A DNA stretch of 9,856 nucleotides, taken from assembly GCA_964517215.1 (NCBI GenBank), contig CAZFBR010000091.1, positions 2,963-12,818 on the forward strand, written 5' to 3'. A program made the position numbers and the translations under genes. Each line of letters begins with the position of its first letter. Positions within the stretch are counted from its first letter, which is position 1. Below, piece by piece: positions 1 through 6,543 of this stretch. This DNA is from CAZFBR01 sp035353495 [NCBI: uncultured bacterium]. Lineage in GTDB: Bacteria; DAOPZR01. Below the pieces are notes generated by a model, which saw only the letters and a program-made list of their open reading frames with translations, was not told the DNA's origin and did not search any database.

Positions 1-55
1 CGCATGAGCGCGACCCGCGTCAGGACGCCTACGGTCATTCAGATGGAGGCGGTGG
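1..55 (+). repeat. First copy of a 55-base perfect direct repeat
   Basis: Bases 1-55 are identical to bases 102-156. The second copy covers the start codon and first 17 codons of the C39 exporter gene. Identity ends at base 56 (G) versus 157 (A). Because the copy begins at window base 1, its true left end cannot be seen. A repeat of exactly 55 bases at an edge matches a common de Bruijn k-mer length, so an assembly origin is possible. Confidence 0.9.
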
Positions 56-108
56 GTGTGGAGTTGCAGGCGCACCACCGCCACCATCGGGCGCAGGTGG
101 GCGCATGA
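1..108 (+). CDS. Open frame at the window edge, possible 3' end of an upstream gene
   Basis: Frame 1 is open from the first base to a TGA at 106-108, which overlaps the next gene's ATG at 105 as ATGA, a typical operon junction. In NHLM clusters the gene before the peptidase/ABC protein is commonly an HlyD-like secretion subunit, so this may be its end. The visible residues do not prove this: the first 18 come from the duplicated exporter start, and the rest is a His/Gln-rich stretch ending in AQVGA. An in-frame ATG at 4 would give a 34-residue peptide if the duplication is real. If the duplication is an assembly artefact, only about bases 56-108 belong to the upstream gene. Confidence 0.25.
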   Translation, partial: RMSATRVRTPTVIQMEAVGVELQAHHRHHRAQVGA

Positions 109-156
109 GCGCGACCCGCGTCAGGACGCCTACGGTCATTCAGATGGAGGCGGTGG
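102..156 (+). repeat. Second copy of the 55-base direct repeat, at the exporter start
   Basis: This copy is offset from the first by 101 bases, with 46 bases between copies. It contains the ATG at 105 and encodes the start of the C39 peptidase domain up to the residues just before the catalytic cysteine. This is the functional copy, because only here does the frame continue into the full peptidase/ABC protein. Confidence 0.9.
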
Positions 157-2258
157 AGTGCGGCGCCGCCGCGCTGGCCATTGTGCTGGGGTACTTCGGG
201 CGCCTCGTGCCGCTGGAAGAGGCGCGCCTCGAATGCGGCGTGTCGCGCGACGGCAGCAAGGCGAGCAACATCGTCAAGGCGGCGCGCAATTACGGTCTGG
301 AGGCAAAAGGGTATCGCAAGGAGCCGCGCCAGTGCTTCGACCTGCCCTTCCCGCAGATCATCCACTGGAATTTTAACCATTTCATTGTGCTTGAGGGGTA
401 TGACCGCAAGCGGGTGTATCTTAACGACCCCGCCGCCGGGCCGCGCACGGTGCCGCATGATGAATTCGACCAGTCATTTACCGGGATCACCATGACCTTC
501 ACGCCCGGCCCGCAGTTCAGGAAGGGCGGGCACAAGCGCTCAATGCTGGCGGCGCTGCAGCGGCGGCTGGTTGGCGCGAAACTGCCGCTCACCTATGTCA
601 TCGGCAGCGGGCTGCTGCTGGTGGTCCCCGGCCTGATTGTGCCGGCATTCAGCAAGGTCTTCGTCGACAACATCCTGGTAAAACAGATGACGGGCTGGGC
701 AGTGCCGCTGCTCATCGGACTCGGGGTGGCGGCGGTCCTGCAGGCGCTGATAACCTGGCTGCAGGAATACAATCTGCTGCGGCTTTCCACCCGCATTTCG
801 CTGAAGGAATCGAGCGCGTTTTTCTGGCATGTGCTGCGCCTCCCGGTCGAGTTCTTCACCCAGCGCTACGGCGGCGAGATCGGCAGCCGCGTCGCCATTA
901 ACGACCGCATCGCGCAGATCGTCACCGAGCAGTTCGGCAAGAACGCCATCAACCTGTTCAACGTCGCCTTCTATGCGCTGCTGATGTTCGCCTATAGCGT
1001 GCCGCTGACGCTGGTCGGCATCGGCATCGCCGCGATCAATGTTGTCGTACTCAAGCTGGTCACCCGCATCCGGGTCGATCGCAGCCAGAAGATGCTGATC
1101 GAGGGTGGCAAGCTGCAGGGGGTGTCGATGGGCGGCCTGCAGTCGATCGAAACGCTGAAGGCGGCCGGGCGCGAGGCGGACTTCTTCGGGACCTGGGCGG
1201 GCTATCAGGCGAAATTCGTCAATGCGCAGCAGGAGCTGTCCCGTTTGACCCAGGTGCTGAACAATATCCCCACCCTGCTGCAGGGCATCTCCAGCGCGAT
1301 CATGCTGCTCTGCGGCGGCCTGCTGATCATGGGCGGGCGCATGTCCATCGGCACCCTGGTCGCCTTTCAGACCCTGCTGACCAGTTTCCTCAATCCGTTC
1401 CAGCAGCTGGTGCAGCTGGCGGGGACCATCCAGGAGATGGAAGGGGACATGAACCGGCTCGACGATGTGACGCGCTACCGGCTTGACTGCGCGTTCGGCG
1501 AGTCGGCGCCGCCGGACGACGGGCGGCTCGGGGCCAAGCTCTCGGGCGAGCTGGTGCTGGACAAGATCACCTTCGGCTACTCGCGACTGGAACCGCCGCT
1601 GCTGACGGACTTCTCGCTGCAGCTCAAACCCGGCCAGCGGATCGCGCTGGTGGGCGCGTCGGGGAGCGGCAAATCGACGGTGGCCAAGCTGGTCACGGGC
1701 CAGTACCAGCCGTGGTCCGGCGAAATCCGCCTTGACGGCAGGCCGCGCACGGCCATTCCGCGCCACCTGCGCGAAAATTCCGTGGCCATGGTCGACCAGG
1801 AGATCTTCCTGTTCGAGGGGAGCGTGCGCGACAACCTGACCTTGTGGGACACCAGCATTCCCTATCGTGATATTGTGGCGGCGGCGCGTGATGCGGCGAT
1901 CCACGACGAAGTGGCGGCCCGGGCGGGCGGGTACGACAGTGCGGTGGCGGAGGCCGGCGGCAACTTCAGCGGCGGGCAGCGGCAGCGGCTGGAGATCGCG
2001 CGGGCGCTGGTCAACAACCCGACCCTGCTGATCCTTGACGAGGCGACCAGCGCGCTGGACCCGACGACGGAAAAGGCGATCGACGACCAGCTGCGGCGGC
2101 GCGGGTGCGCCTGTCTGATCGTGGCGCACCGCCTCTCCACCATCCGCGATGCGGACGAGATCATTGTGCTGGACAAGGGCGTGGTGGTCGAGCGCGGCAC
2201 ACACGCCACCCTCAAGGATGCCGGCGGCGCCTACAGCCGGCTGATTCAGGGGACGTAG
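105..2258 (+). CDS. NHLM-type peptidase C39/ABC exporter (cleaves and exports double-glycine leader peptides)
   Basis: This 717-residue inner-membrane protein should cut precursors after a Gly-Gly leader site and export the mature peptide. Residues 1-130 are a C39 peptidase domain with all expected active-site residues: Q13 and C19 in QMEAVECG, H92 in NHFIVLEG and D108 in YLNDPAAG. Residues about 160-440 form the ABC membrane domain. The C-terminal ATPase has Walker A GASGSGKST (517-525), signature SGGQ (622-625), Walker B with D645/E646, and H675. Length and layout fit the NHLM bacteriocin peptidase/ATP-binding family (TIGR03796). The ATG at 105 is chosen because it sits just before the C39 domain, follows a weak AGGTGG site, and overlaps the preceding stop. 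The next transporter gene starts one base after its stop. The intact peptidase triad makes it the likely processor of the leader-like protein encoded at 5915-6466. Confidence 0.93.
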   Translation: MSATRVRTPTVIQMEAVECGAAALAIVLGYFGRLVPLEEARLECGVSRDGSKASNIVKAARNYGLEAKGYRKEPRQCFDLPFPQIIHWNFNHFIVLEGYDRKRVYLNDPAAGPRTVPHDEFDQSFTGITMTFTPGPQFRKGGHKRSMLAALQRRLVGAKLPLTYVIGSGLLLVVPGLIVPAFSKVFVDNILVKQMTGWAVPLLIGLGVAAVLQALITWLQEYNLLRLSTRISLKESSAFFWHVLRLPVEFFTQRYGGEIGSRVAINDRIAQIVTEQFGKNAINLFNVAFYALLMFAYSVPLTLVGIGIAAINVVVLKLVTRIRVDRSQKMLIEGGKLQGVSMGGLQSIETLKAAGREADFFGTWAGYQAKFVNAQQELSRLTQVLNNIPTLLQGISSAIMLLCGGLLIMGGRMSIGTLVAFQTLLTSFLNPFQQLVQLAGTIQEMEGDMNRLDDVTRYRLDCAFGESAPPDDGRLGAKLSGELVLDKITFGYSRLEPPLLTDFSLQLKPGQRIALVGASGSGKSTVAKLVTGQYQPWSGEIRLDGRPRTAIPRHLRENSVAMVDQEIFLFEGSVRDNLTLWDTSIPYRDIVAAARDAAIHDEVAARAGGYDSAVAEAGGNFSGGQRQRLEIARALVNNPTLLILDEATSALDPTTEKAIDDQLRRRGCACLIVAHRLSTIRDADEIIVLDKGVVVERGTHATLKDAGGAYSRLIQGT

Positions 2259-2259
2259 C

Positions 2260-5205
2260 ATGAAACCTGAACTGCTGCGCGCACTCACGGAGGCCGGCAC
2301 CCCGATTGTTGCGGATGCGAGCCATCCGTTTGCCATCCACGACCCGGCGCAGGCCTGGCTGGTGGCAGACGGGCGGGTGGATGTGTTCTTTACCGCCCTG
2401 CGCGACGGCGTGCCCGAAGGGCAGCGCCGCTATGTGTTCACCATCACGGCGGGGCAGCTTGTCTTTGGCCTGCCGGCGCTGGTTCCGGGCCGCGATCACG
2501 GGCTGGTGGCGGTTGGTCTGCCGGAAACCAGCGTGGTGCGCTTTCCGCTTGATACCTGCCGCGCCGTGCTGGCGCGGGCGGGCCGGACCGATGATCTGGT
2601 CTATGCCATCGAGGAGTGGGTCTGCGCGCTGACCAACGGCATTGCCCCCCCCTATACTCCGCGCGATTTTGTCGGGCTGACCTTCAGCGGCACCGTGACC
2701 GCCGAGCGTCGGGTCTTTATCCGGCCGACCGACCGGCTGCTGTGGATTCGCCACACGGCGGGCGGTTCGAGTTACCTGTCCAACGCCAATCTGTATCTCT
2801 CCCCGGCGGACGCATTCATTCCGCTGATCAGGGGGAGCTGGCTGGAGACGGCGGAAGAGCAGAACACGCTGGAGACGCAGACCACGGGGGAATATCTTGC
2901 CCGGCCCGACGAGGTCTGGCACAGCGTGGCGGTGTTCACCGCCATGGTGCTGGAATGCCTGAAACTGGCGGCGCTCGAAACGGGGGAACAGGAAGCGGCG
3001 AAGGAGCAGGAACGCCGGGAACGCGATGCCCGCGCGCTGCATGCCGCGGTGCACGACCTGGCGACGGTGCTGGATCCGCTGCTGTGCGGCGGCGCCCCGG
3101 TGGCGGATGGCATGGACACCGACCCGCTGTATGCCGCCTGCAAACTGGTGGGCGCGGCGGAGGGGATGACCATCCGGCCGGCGCCGGCATCAACCGCGAC
3201 GGTGCGCGGCCGCGATCCGCTCGACGACATCATCCGCGCTTCGCGCGTGCGCCATCGTCAGGTCATGCTCCGCGATGACTGGTGGCGGCGCGAGTGCAGC
3301 GCGCTGCTGGTGTTTCGCGATGGTGATCATGCGCCGCTGGCGGCGCTGCCCAACGGCCGCGGCGGCTACTGGCTGGCCGATCCGGCGGCGGGTACGCGCC
3401 AGACCGTCAATAAGGCGTTGGCCGCCACCCTGCAGCCGCAGGCCTGGACGCTGTATCGCGCGCTGCCGGCGCGGGTGCTCGGACTCAAAGACATTCTGCT
3501 CTTTTCCCTGAAGGGCTGCGCGCGCGATCTGTTGCTGATGGTGGGGATGGGCTTGCTGGGCGGCTGGTTGGGGATGCTGCTGCCGATCGCGACGGGCATG
3601 GTCATGGACGACATCATCCCCAATGCCGCGCGCCCTCAGCTGTGGCAGATGTTCACCGGGCTGGTCGTGTTTGCGCTGGCGGGCATGCTGTTTCAGGTGG
3701 CGCGCGGGTTTGCCCAGCTGCGGCTGGAAACGCGCATGGACAACAGCGTCCAGGCGGCGGTGTGGGACCGCCTGCTTGATCTGCCAGTGCCGTTTTTTCG
3801 CCAGTATTCCGTCGGCGATCTCGCCCAGCGCGCCGGCGGCATCAACCAGATCCGCATGCTGCTGGCGGGTGCAACGGCGTCCACGCTGCTCTCCAGCGTC
3901 TTTTCCTGCTTCAGTTTCTTCCTGCTCTTTTATTACAGCGTGCCGCTGGCCCTGATGGCCTCGGGGCTGGTGTTCATTTCGGTAACGGTGACCACGACGG
4001 TGAGTGTCTTCAATCTGCGCTTCCAGAAACGCATTCTTGAGATATCCGGCAGATTGTCCGGGCATGTGCTGCAGTTCATCACCGGGATCAGCAAGCTGCG
4101 GGTGGCGGGCGCGGAGGCGCGCGCCTTTGCCTTCTGGGCGCGCGACTTCGCCCGCCAGCGCCGCCTGACGGTGACGATGGAGACCATCACCAATGCGTTC
4201 CAGGTGTTCAACGCCTCGTTCGCCACGGTGTGCCAGCTGGTCATTTACAGCTTCCTGGCCTGGCAGATCATGCAGGCGCAGGCGGACCCGACCGCGGCGG
4301 CGGCGCTGACCACCGGCGATTTCATCGCGTTCAGCGCGGCGTTCGGCCAGTTCATGGCGGCGATGACCCAGTTCGGCAGCGTGCTGGTCACCATGCTGCA
4401 GGTGGTGCCGCTGTACGAACGCGCCAGGAGCATCCTCACCACGCCCCCCGAAGTCGTCACCGGCAAAGCTGAGCCGGGCGAACTGCGCGGCGAGATCGAG
4501 GTGAGCTCGGTCTGCTTCCGCTATAGCGACAACGGGCCCGACGTGCTCAAGAACGTCACCCTGCAGGCCAAGCCGGGCGAGTTTATCGGCATCGTCGGTG
4601 CGTCGGGTTCGGGCAAATCAACCCTGTTCCGCATGCTGCTGGGTTTTGAGCAGCCGGTGTCGGGCACCATCTATTACGACGGCCGCGATCTGGCGGAACT
4701 CGACCTGCGCCTGCTGCGCCGCCAGTTCGGGGTGGTGCTGCAGAACGGGCGCATTCTCGGCGGCGACCTGCTCAAGAACATCATCGGCATGTCGCGGCTG
4801 ACAGTCGACGATGCCTGGGCGGCGGCGCGCATGGCGGGGCTTGATCAGGACATCGCGGCCATGCCCATGGGCATGCACACCTATATTACCGAGGGGGGCG
4901 GGACCCTGTCGGGCGGGCAGCGCCAGCGGCTGCTGATCGCGCGGGCGCTGGTGCACCAGCCGCGCATCCTCATGCTTGACGAGGCGACGTCGGCGTTGGA
5001 TAATATCACCCAGAACATCGTCGGCGAATCGCTGGCGAAACTCGATGCGACGCGGCTGGTTATCGCGCACCGGCTGTCGACCATCATCAATGCCGACCGG
5101 ATCTATGTCATGGCCAACGGCGAGGTGGTTGAGCACGGATCATACGAGGAACTGATGCGCATGAACGGGACCTTTGCCGACCTGGCCCGGAGGCAGATCA
5201 TCTGA
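2260..5205 (+). CDS. NHLM-type ABC transporter, second subunit (peptidase-less, with long N-terminal extension)
   Basis: This 981-residue membrane ATPase is the usual partner of the C39 exporter in NHLM clusters (family TIGR03797). Residues about 1-130 resemble a degenerate cyclic-nucleotide-binding or cupin-like fold (LVADGRVDVFF). A charged, probably helical stretch lies around 245-265. Residues about 320-400 look like a C39-type domain without its active site: the segment near GGYWLADPAAG (D374) parallels VYLNDPAAG of the partner, but the histidine and cysteine are not in place. The membrane domain follows from about 415 to 720. The ATPase has Walker A GASGSGKST (780-788), SGGQ (884-887), Walker B D907/E908 and H937, so it should hydrolyse ATP. 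The ATG lies one base after the previous stop with AGGGGA upstream at 2248-2253. Its TGA overlaps the ATG of the sigma gene, so all three genes should be co-translated. The domain readings for the N-terminal half are inference. Confidence 0.9.
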   Translation: MKPELLRALTEAGTPIVADASHPFAIHDPAQAWLVADGRVDVFFTALRDGVPEGQRRYVFTITAGQLVFGLPALVPGRDHGLVAVGLPETSVVRFPLDTCRAVLARAGRTDDLVYAIEEWVCALTNGIAPPYTPRDFVGLTFSGTVTAERRVFIRPTDRLLWIRHTAGGSSYLSNANLYLSPADAFIPLIRGSWLETAEEQNTLETQTTGEYLARPDEVWHSVAVFTAMVLECLKLAALETGEQEAAKEQERRERDARALHAAVHDLATVLDPLLCGGAPVADGMDTDPLYAACKLVGAAEGMTIRPAPASTATVRGRDPLDDIIRASRVRHRQVMLRDDWWRRECSALLVFRDGDHAPLAALPNGRGGYWLADPAAGTRQTVNKALAATLQPQAWTLYRALPARVLGLKDILLFSLKGCARDLLLMVGMGLLGGWLGMLLPIATGMVMDDIIPNAARPQLWQMFTGLVVFALAGMLFQVARGFAQLRLETRMDNSVQAAVWDRLLDLPVPFFRQYSVGDLAQRAGGINQIRMLLAGATASTLLSSVFSCFSFFLLFYYSVPLALMASGLVFISVTVTTTVSVFNLRFQKRILEISGRLSGHVLQFITGISKLRVAGAEARAFAFWARDFARQRRLTVTMETITNAFQVFNASFATVCQLVIYSFLAWQIMQAQADPTAAAALTTGDFIAFSAAFGQFMAAMTQFGSVLVTMLQVVPLYERARSILTTPPEVVTGKAEPGELRGEIEVSSVCFRYSDNGPDVLKNVTLQAKPGEFIGIVGASGSGKSTLFRMLLGFEQPVSGTIYYDGRDLAELDLRLLRRQFGVVLQNGRILGGDLLKNIIGMSRLTVDDAWAAARMAGLDQDIAAMPMGMHTYITEGGGTLSGGQRQRLLIARALVHQPRILMLDEATSALDNITQNIVGESLAKLDATRLVIAHRLSTIINADRIYVMANGEVVEHGSYEELMRMNGTFADLARRQII

Positions 5206-5780
5206 TGGCTGACCCGCGACTGCCGGGCGGTGAACCGGAAGGGGCGGATATCGTCCGCGCCCTGCGCCGCGCCCGGCGCAAAAATTTCCCCCTGCTGCTG
5301 GATGCCTACGGCGACCGGGTCTACCGCTTTTTCCGTCGCCGGCTCAATGACGAGGGTGCCGCGGACGACCTGACCCAGGATACCTTTCTTGCCGCCTATA
5401 CCGCCTTTCCGCGCCTGCGTGACGGCGACCGTCTCGGACCGTGGCTCTTCGCCATCGCCCGCAATGTGCTGCGCAATCACATCAACCGGACCATTCCCAA
5501 GCTGCCGCCGCTGTTGGCCGACGATACGGTGATGAATCTGTGCGCTGACGGCGGCGACCAGCCGGACGAACTGGCTGAAGAACAGGACGATCTGGCGGCG
5601 CTGCAGCGGGCCATGGCTGCGCTTCCCGGCGACTTGCAGGACACCCTGTTTCTGGCGGTGTATGAGGAATTGGCATACGAAGAGATTGCCCAGGTGCTGG
5701 ACATTCCGGAAGGCACCGTCAAGAGCAGGATCTTCCGCGCGCGGGAAATGCTGGCTGCGGCGCTGGTGGATCAGCGATAA
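5205..5780 (+). CDS. ECF-type RNA polymerase sigma factor
   Basis: This 191-residue sigma-70 family protein has only regions 2 and 4, the ECF layout. Region 2 spans about 28-95, with DDLTQDTFLAAY (core-polymerase and -10 binding) and WLFAIARNVLRNHIN. A variable linker covers about 96-130. Region 4 spans about 133-187, with the helix-turn-helix in YEEIAQVLDIPEGTVKSRIF for -35 recognition. The start shares one base with the preceding stop (TGATG at 5203-5207), and GGAGG lies at 5189-5193, so translation is coupled to the transporter. The protein downstream has a ZAS anti-sigma zinc site, which supports a sigma/anti-sigma pair. It presumably drives the peptide cluster itself, but its target promoter is not identified. 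The specific ECF group is not assigned. Confidence 0.93.
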   Translation: MADPRLPGGEPEGADIVRALRRARRKNFPLLLDAYGDRVYRFFRRRLNDEGAADDLTQDTFLAAYTAFPRLRDGDRLGPWLFAIARNVLRNHINRTIPKLPPLLADDTVMNLCADGGDQPDELAEEQDDLAALQRAMAALPGDLQDTLFLAVYEELAYEEIAQVLDIPEGTVKSRIFRAREMLAAALVDQR

Positions 5781-5859
5781 TGCCCGTGCAATTGCCGCGA
5801 CTGCCAGCTGTCTCCGCAGCGGGTGCAGGGACAACCGACGGGCTGAGCAGTATCGCCCA

Positions 5860-5914
5860 ATGAACGATTTGGCAAATTCAGTTACTATGCCACAGGTGGA
5901 ATGCAGGTGAGGCC
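5860..5914 (+). promoter_or_regulatory. Possible promoter and ribosome binding site before the anti-sigma/leader gene
   Basis: The 134-base gap 5781-5914 is the only long gap in an otherwise overlapping operon. It holds a -10-like TACTAT (5884-5889) with only a poor -35 at the proper distance (TGAACG, 5861-5866), and a clear AGGTGAGG ribosome site (5905-5912) just before the ATG at 5915. A TTGGCA at 5869-5874 is too close to pair with the -10. A 16-codon frame (5860-5910) is probably chance. A separate promoter would let the anti-sigma/leader protein be made in excess over the exporter. Confidence 0.2.
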
Positions 5915-6466
5915 ATGAACGAGCAGACGATGTGCACGGAGATTCGCGAGCTGCTGCAGCGCGGGCTTGATGCGCCGTTGCCCGCTGCCGCGGCCCGCCA
6001 GGTGCAGGAGCACTGCGGCACCTGCCCGGATTGCGCGCAGGTGGGGCGGCGTCTGCACCGATTGAGCGACTCGCTGCTCAGGCTGGCGGCGCGCGATAGC
6101 GCCATCCGCATGCCCGTGCAGCTGCGTCAGAATATCCTTGCCGCACTGCCGGAGGACACCGAACAGCAGCGGACGGCGCTGGAAGCGGGGCTGGCGGAGC
6201 TGCGCCGCGAGCCGACGCTGATTGGCACGCTGAAGAATCCGGAGCTGCTTGACCGCTGGCTGACCCGGCATGGGCTTGATCGCGCGGCGGCAGGCAGCGC
6301 CCTGCGTTTGCGCCGCGCGGAAGCGCACGCCGCCGCGCGCGAGCTGGACGACGATGAACTGCTGGAGGTGGCCGGCGGCTGCGGCGCACCGGCCGGCTCC
6401 GATTACGGCATCGTCGGTGAACTGGAATCGCTGCTGGGCCTGCATGATCATGACGGGATTGTGTGA
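5915..6466 (+). CDS. ZAS-type anti-sigma domain fused to a Nif11-like leader with double-glycine site (putative RiPP precursor)
   Basis: This 183-residue soluble protein shows no membrane segment. Residues 1-80 fit a zinc-binding anti-sigma domain: C7, then H33-x3-C37-x2-C40 followed by a helix, as in ZAS/zf-HC2 factors that hold ECF sigmas inactive. Residues about 88-150 resemble Nif11-type peptide leaders (L..EL..EPTL...L.NPELL...L...G). They end in DDDELLEVAGG (145-155), a classic double-glycine processing site. The tail 156-183 starts with a cysteine (C156) and is acidic with no Lys or Arg. The ECF sigma gene lies 134 bases upstream, and two exporters of the family that handles such leaders precede it, one with an intact C39 peptidase. 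The ATG at 5915 follows AGGTGAGG. My reading is a bifunctional anti-sigma and precursor. Alternatives are an anti-sigma that uses a leader-like tail only to dock on the exporter, or a Nif11 precursor whose zinc site has another role. Confidence 0.8.
   Translation: MNEQTMCTEIRELLQRGLDAPLPAAAARQVQEHCGTCPDCAQVGRRLHRLSDSLLRLAARDSAIRMPVQLRQNILAALPEDTEQQRTALEAGLAELRREPTLIGTLKNPELLDRWLTRHGLDRAAAGSALRLRRAEAHAAARELDDDELLEVAGGCGAPAGSDYGIVGELESLLGLHDHDGIV
6380..6463 (+). other. Predicted core peptide after the Gly154-Gly155 cleavage site
   Basis: If the C39 exporter cuts after Gly155 (codon 6377-6379), it releases a 28-residue peptide, residues 156-183. By count it has five Asp/Glu, two His, two Ser, one Cys (the first residue), no Thr and no Lys or Arg. 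This is unlike typical cationic bacteriocins and gives few sites for lanthionine-type rings. Cleavage and any modification are inferred from the leader motif and the neighbouring exporter. Confidence 0.5.
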
Positions 6467-6543
6467 ACTGATTAGCCAGCTGAACCGATCCTGTTTTCTC
6501 CGCTGATCCGACCGGAAGTACTGCCTGCAATGACAGCCGCTGC

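Noticed and set aside
540-2336. 598-codon open frame on the minus strand opposite the C39 exporter gene
   Set aside because: It is a GC-rich codon-position shadow: Arg/Gln/His-rich, with no recognisable domain, lying exactly over a clearly conserved ABC protein.
2645-2652. Run of eight C bases inside the second exporter gene, a possible slippage or sequencing-error site
   Set aside because: The reading frame and protein stay coherent across it through the membrane and ATPase domains, so no frameshift is indicated.
5860-5910. 16-codon frame just before the anti-sigma/leader gene
   Set aside because: It has no ribosome site, no leader-peptide motif and no attenuator-like stem after it; likely chance.
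6467-6543. Possible bidirectional terminator between the convergent anti-sigma/leader and kup genes
   Set aside because: I found no GC-rich inverted repeat followed by a T-run on either strand; only a TTTT in TGTTTTCTCC without a stem.
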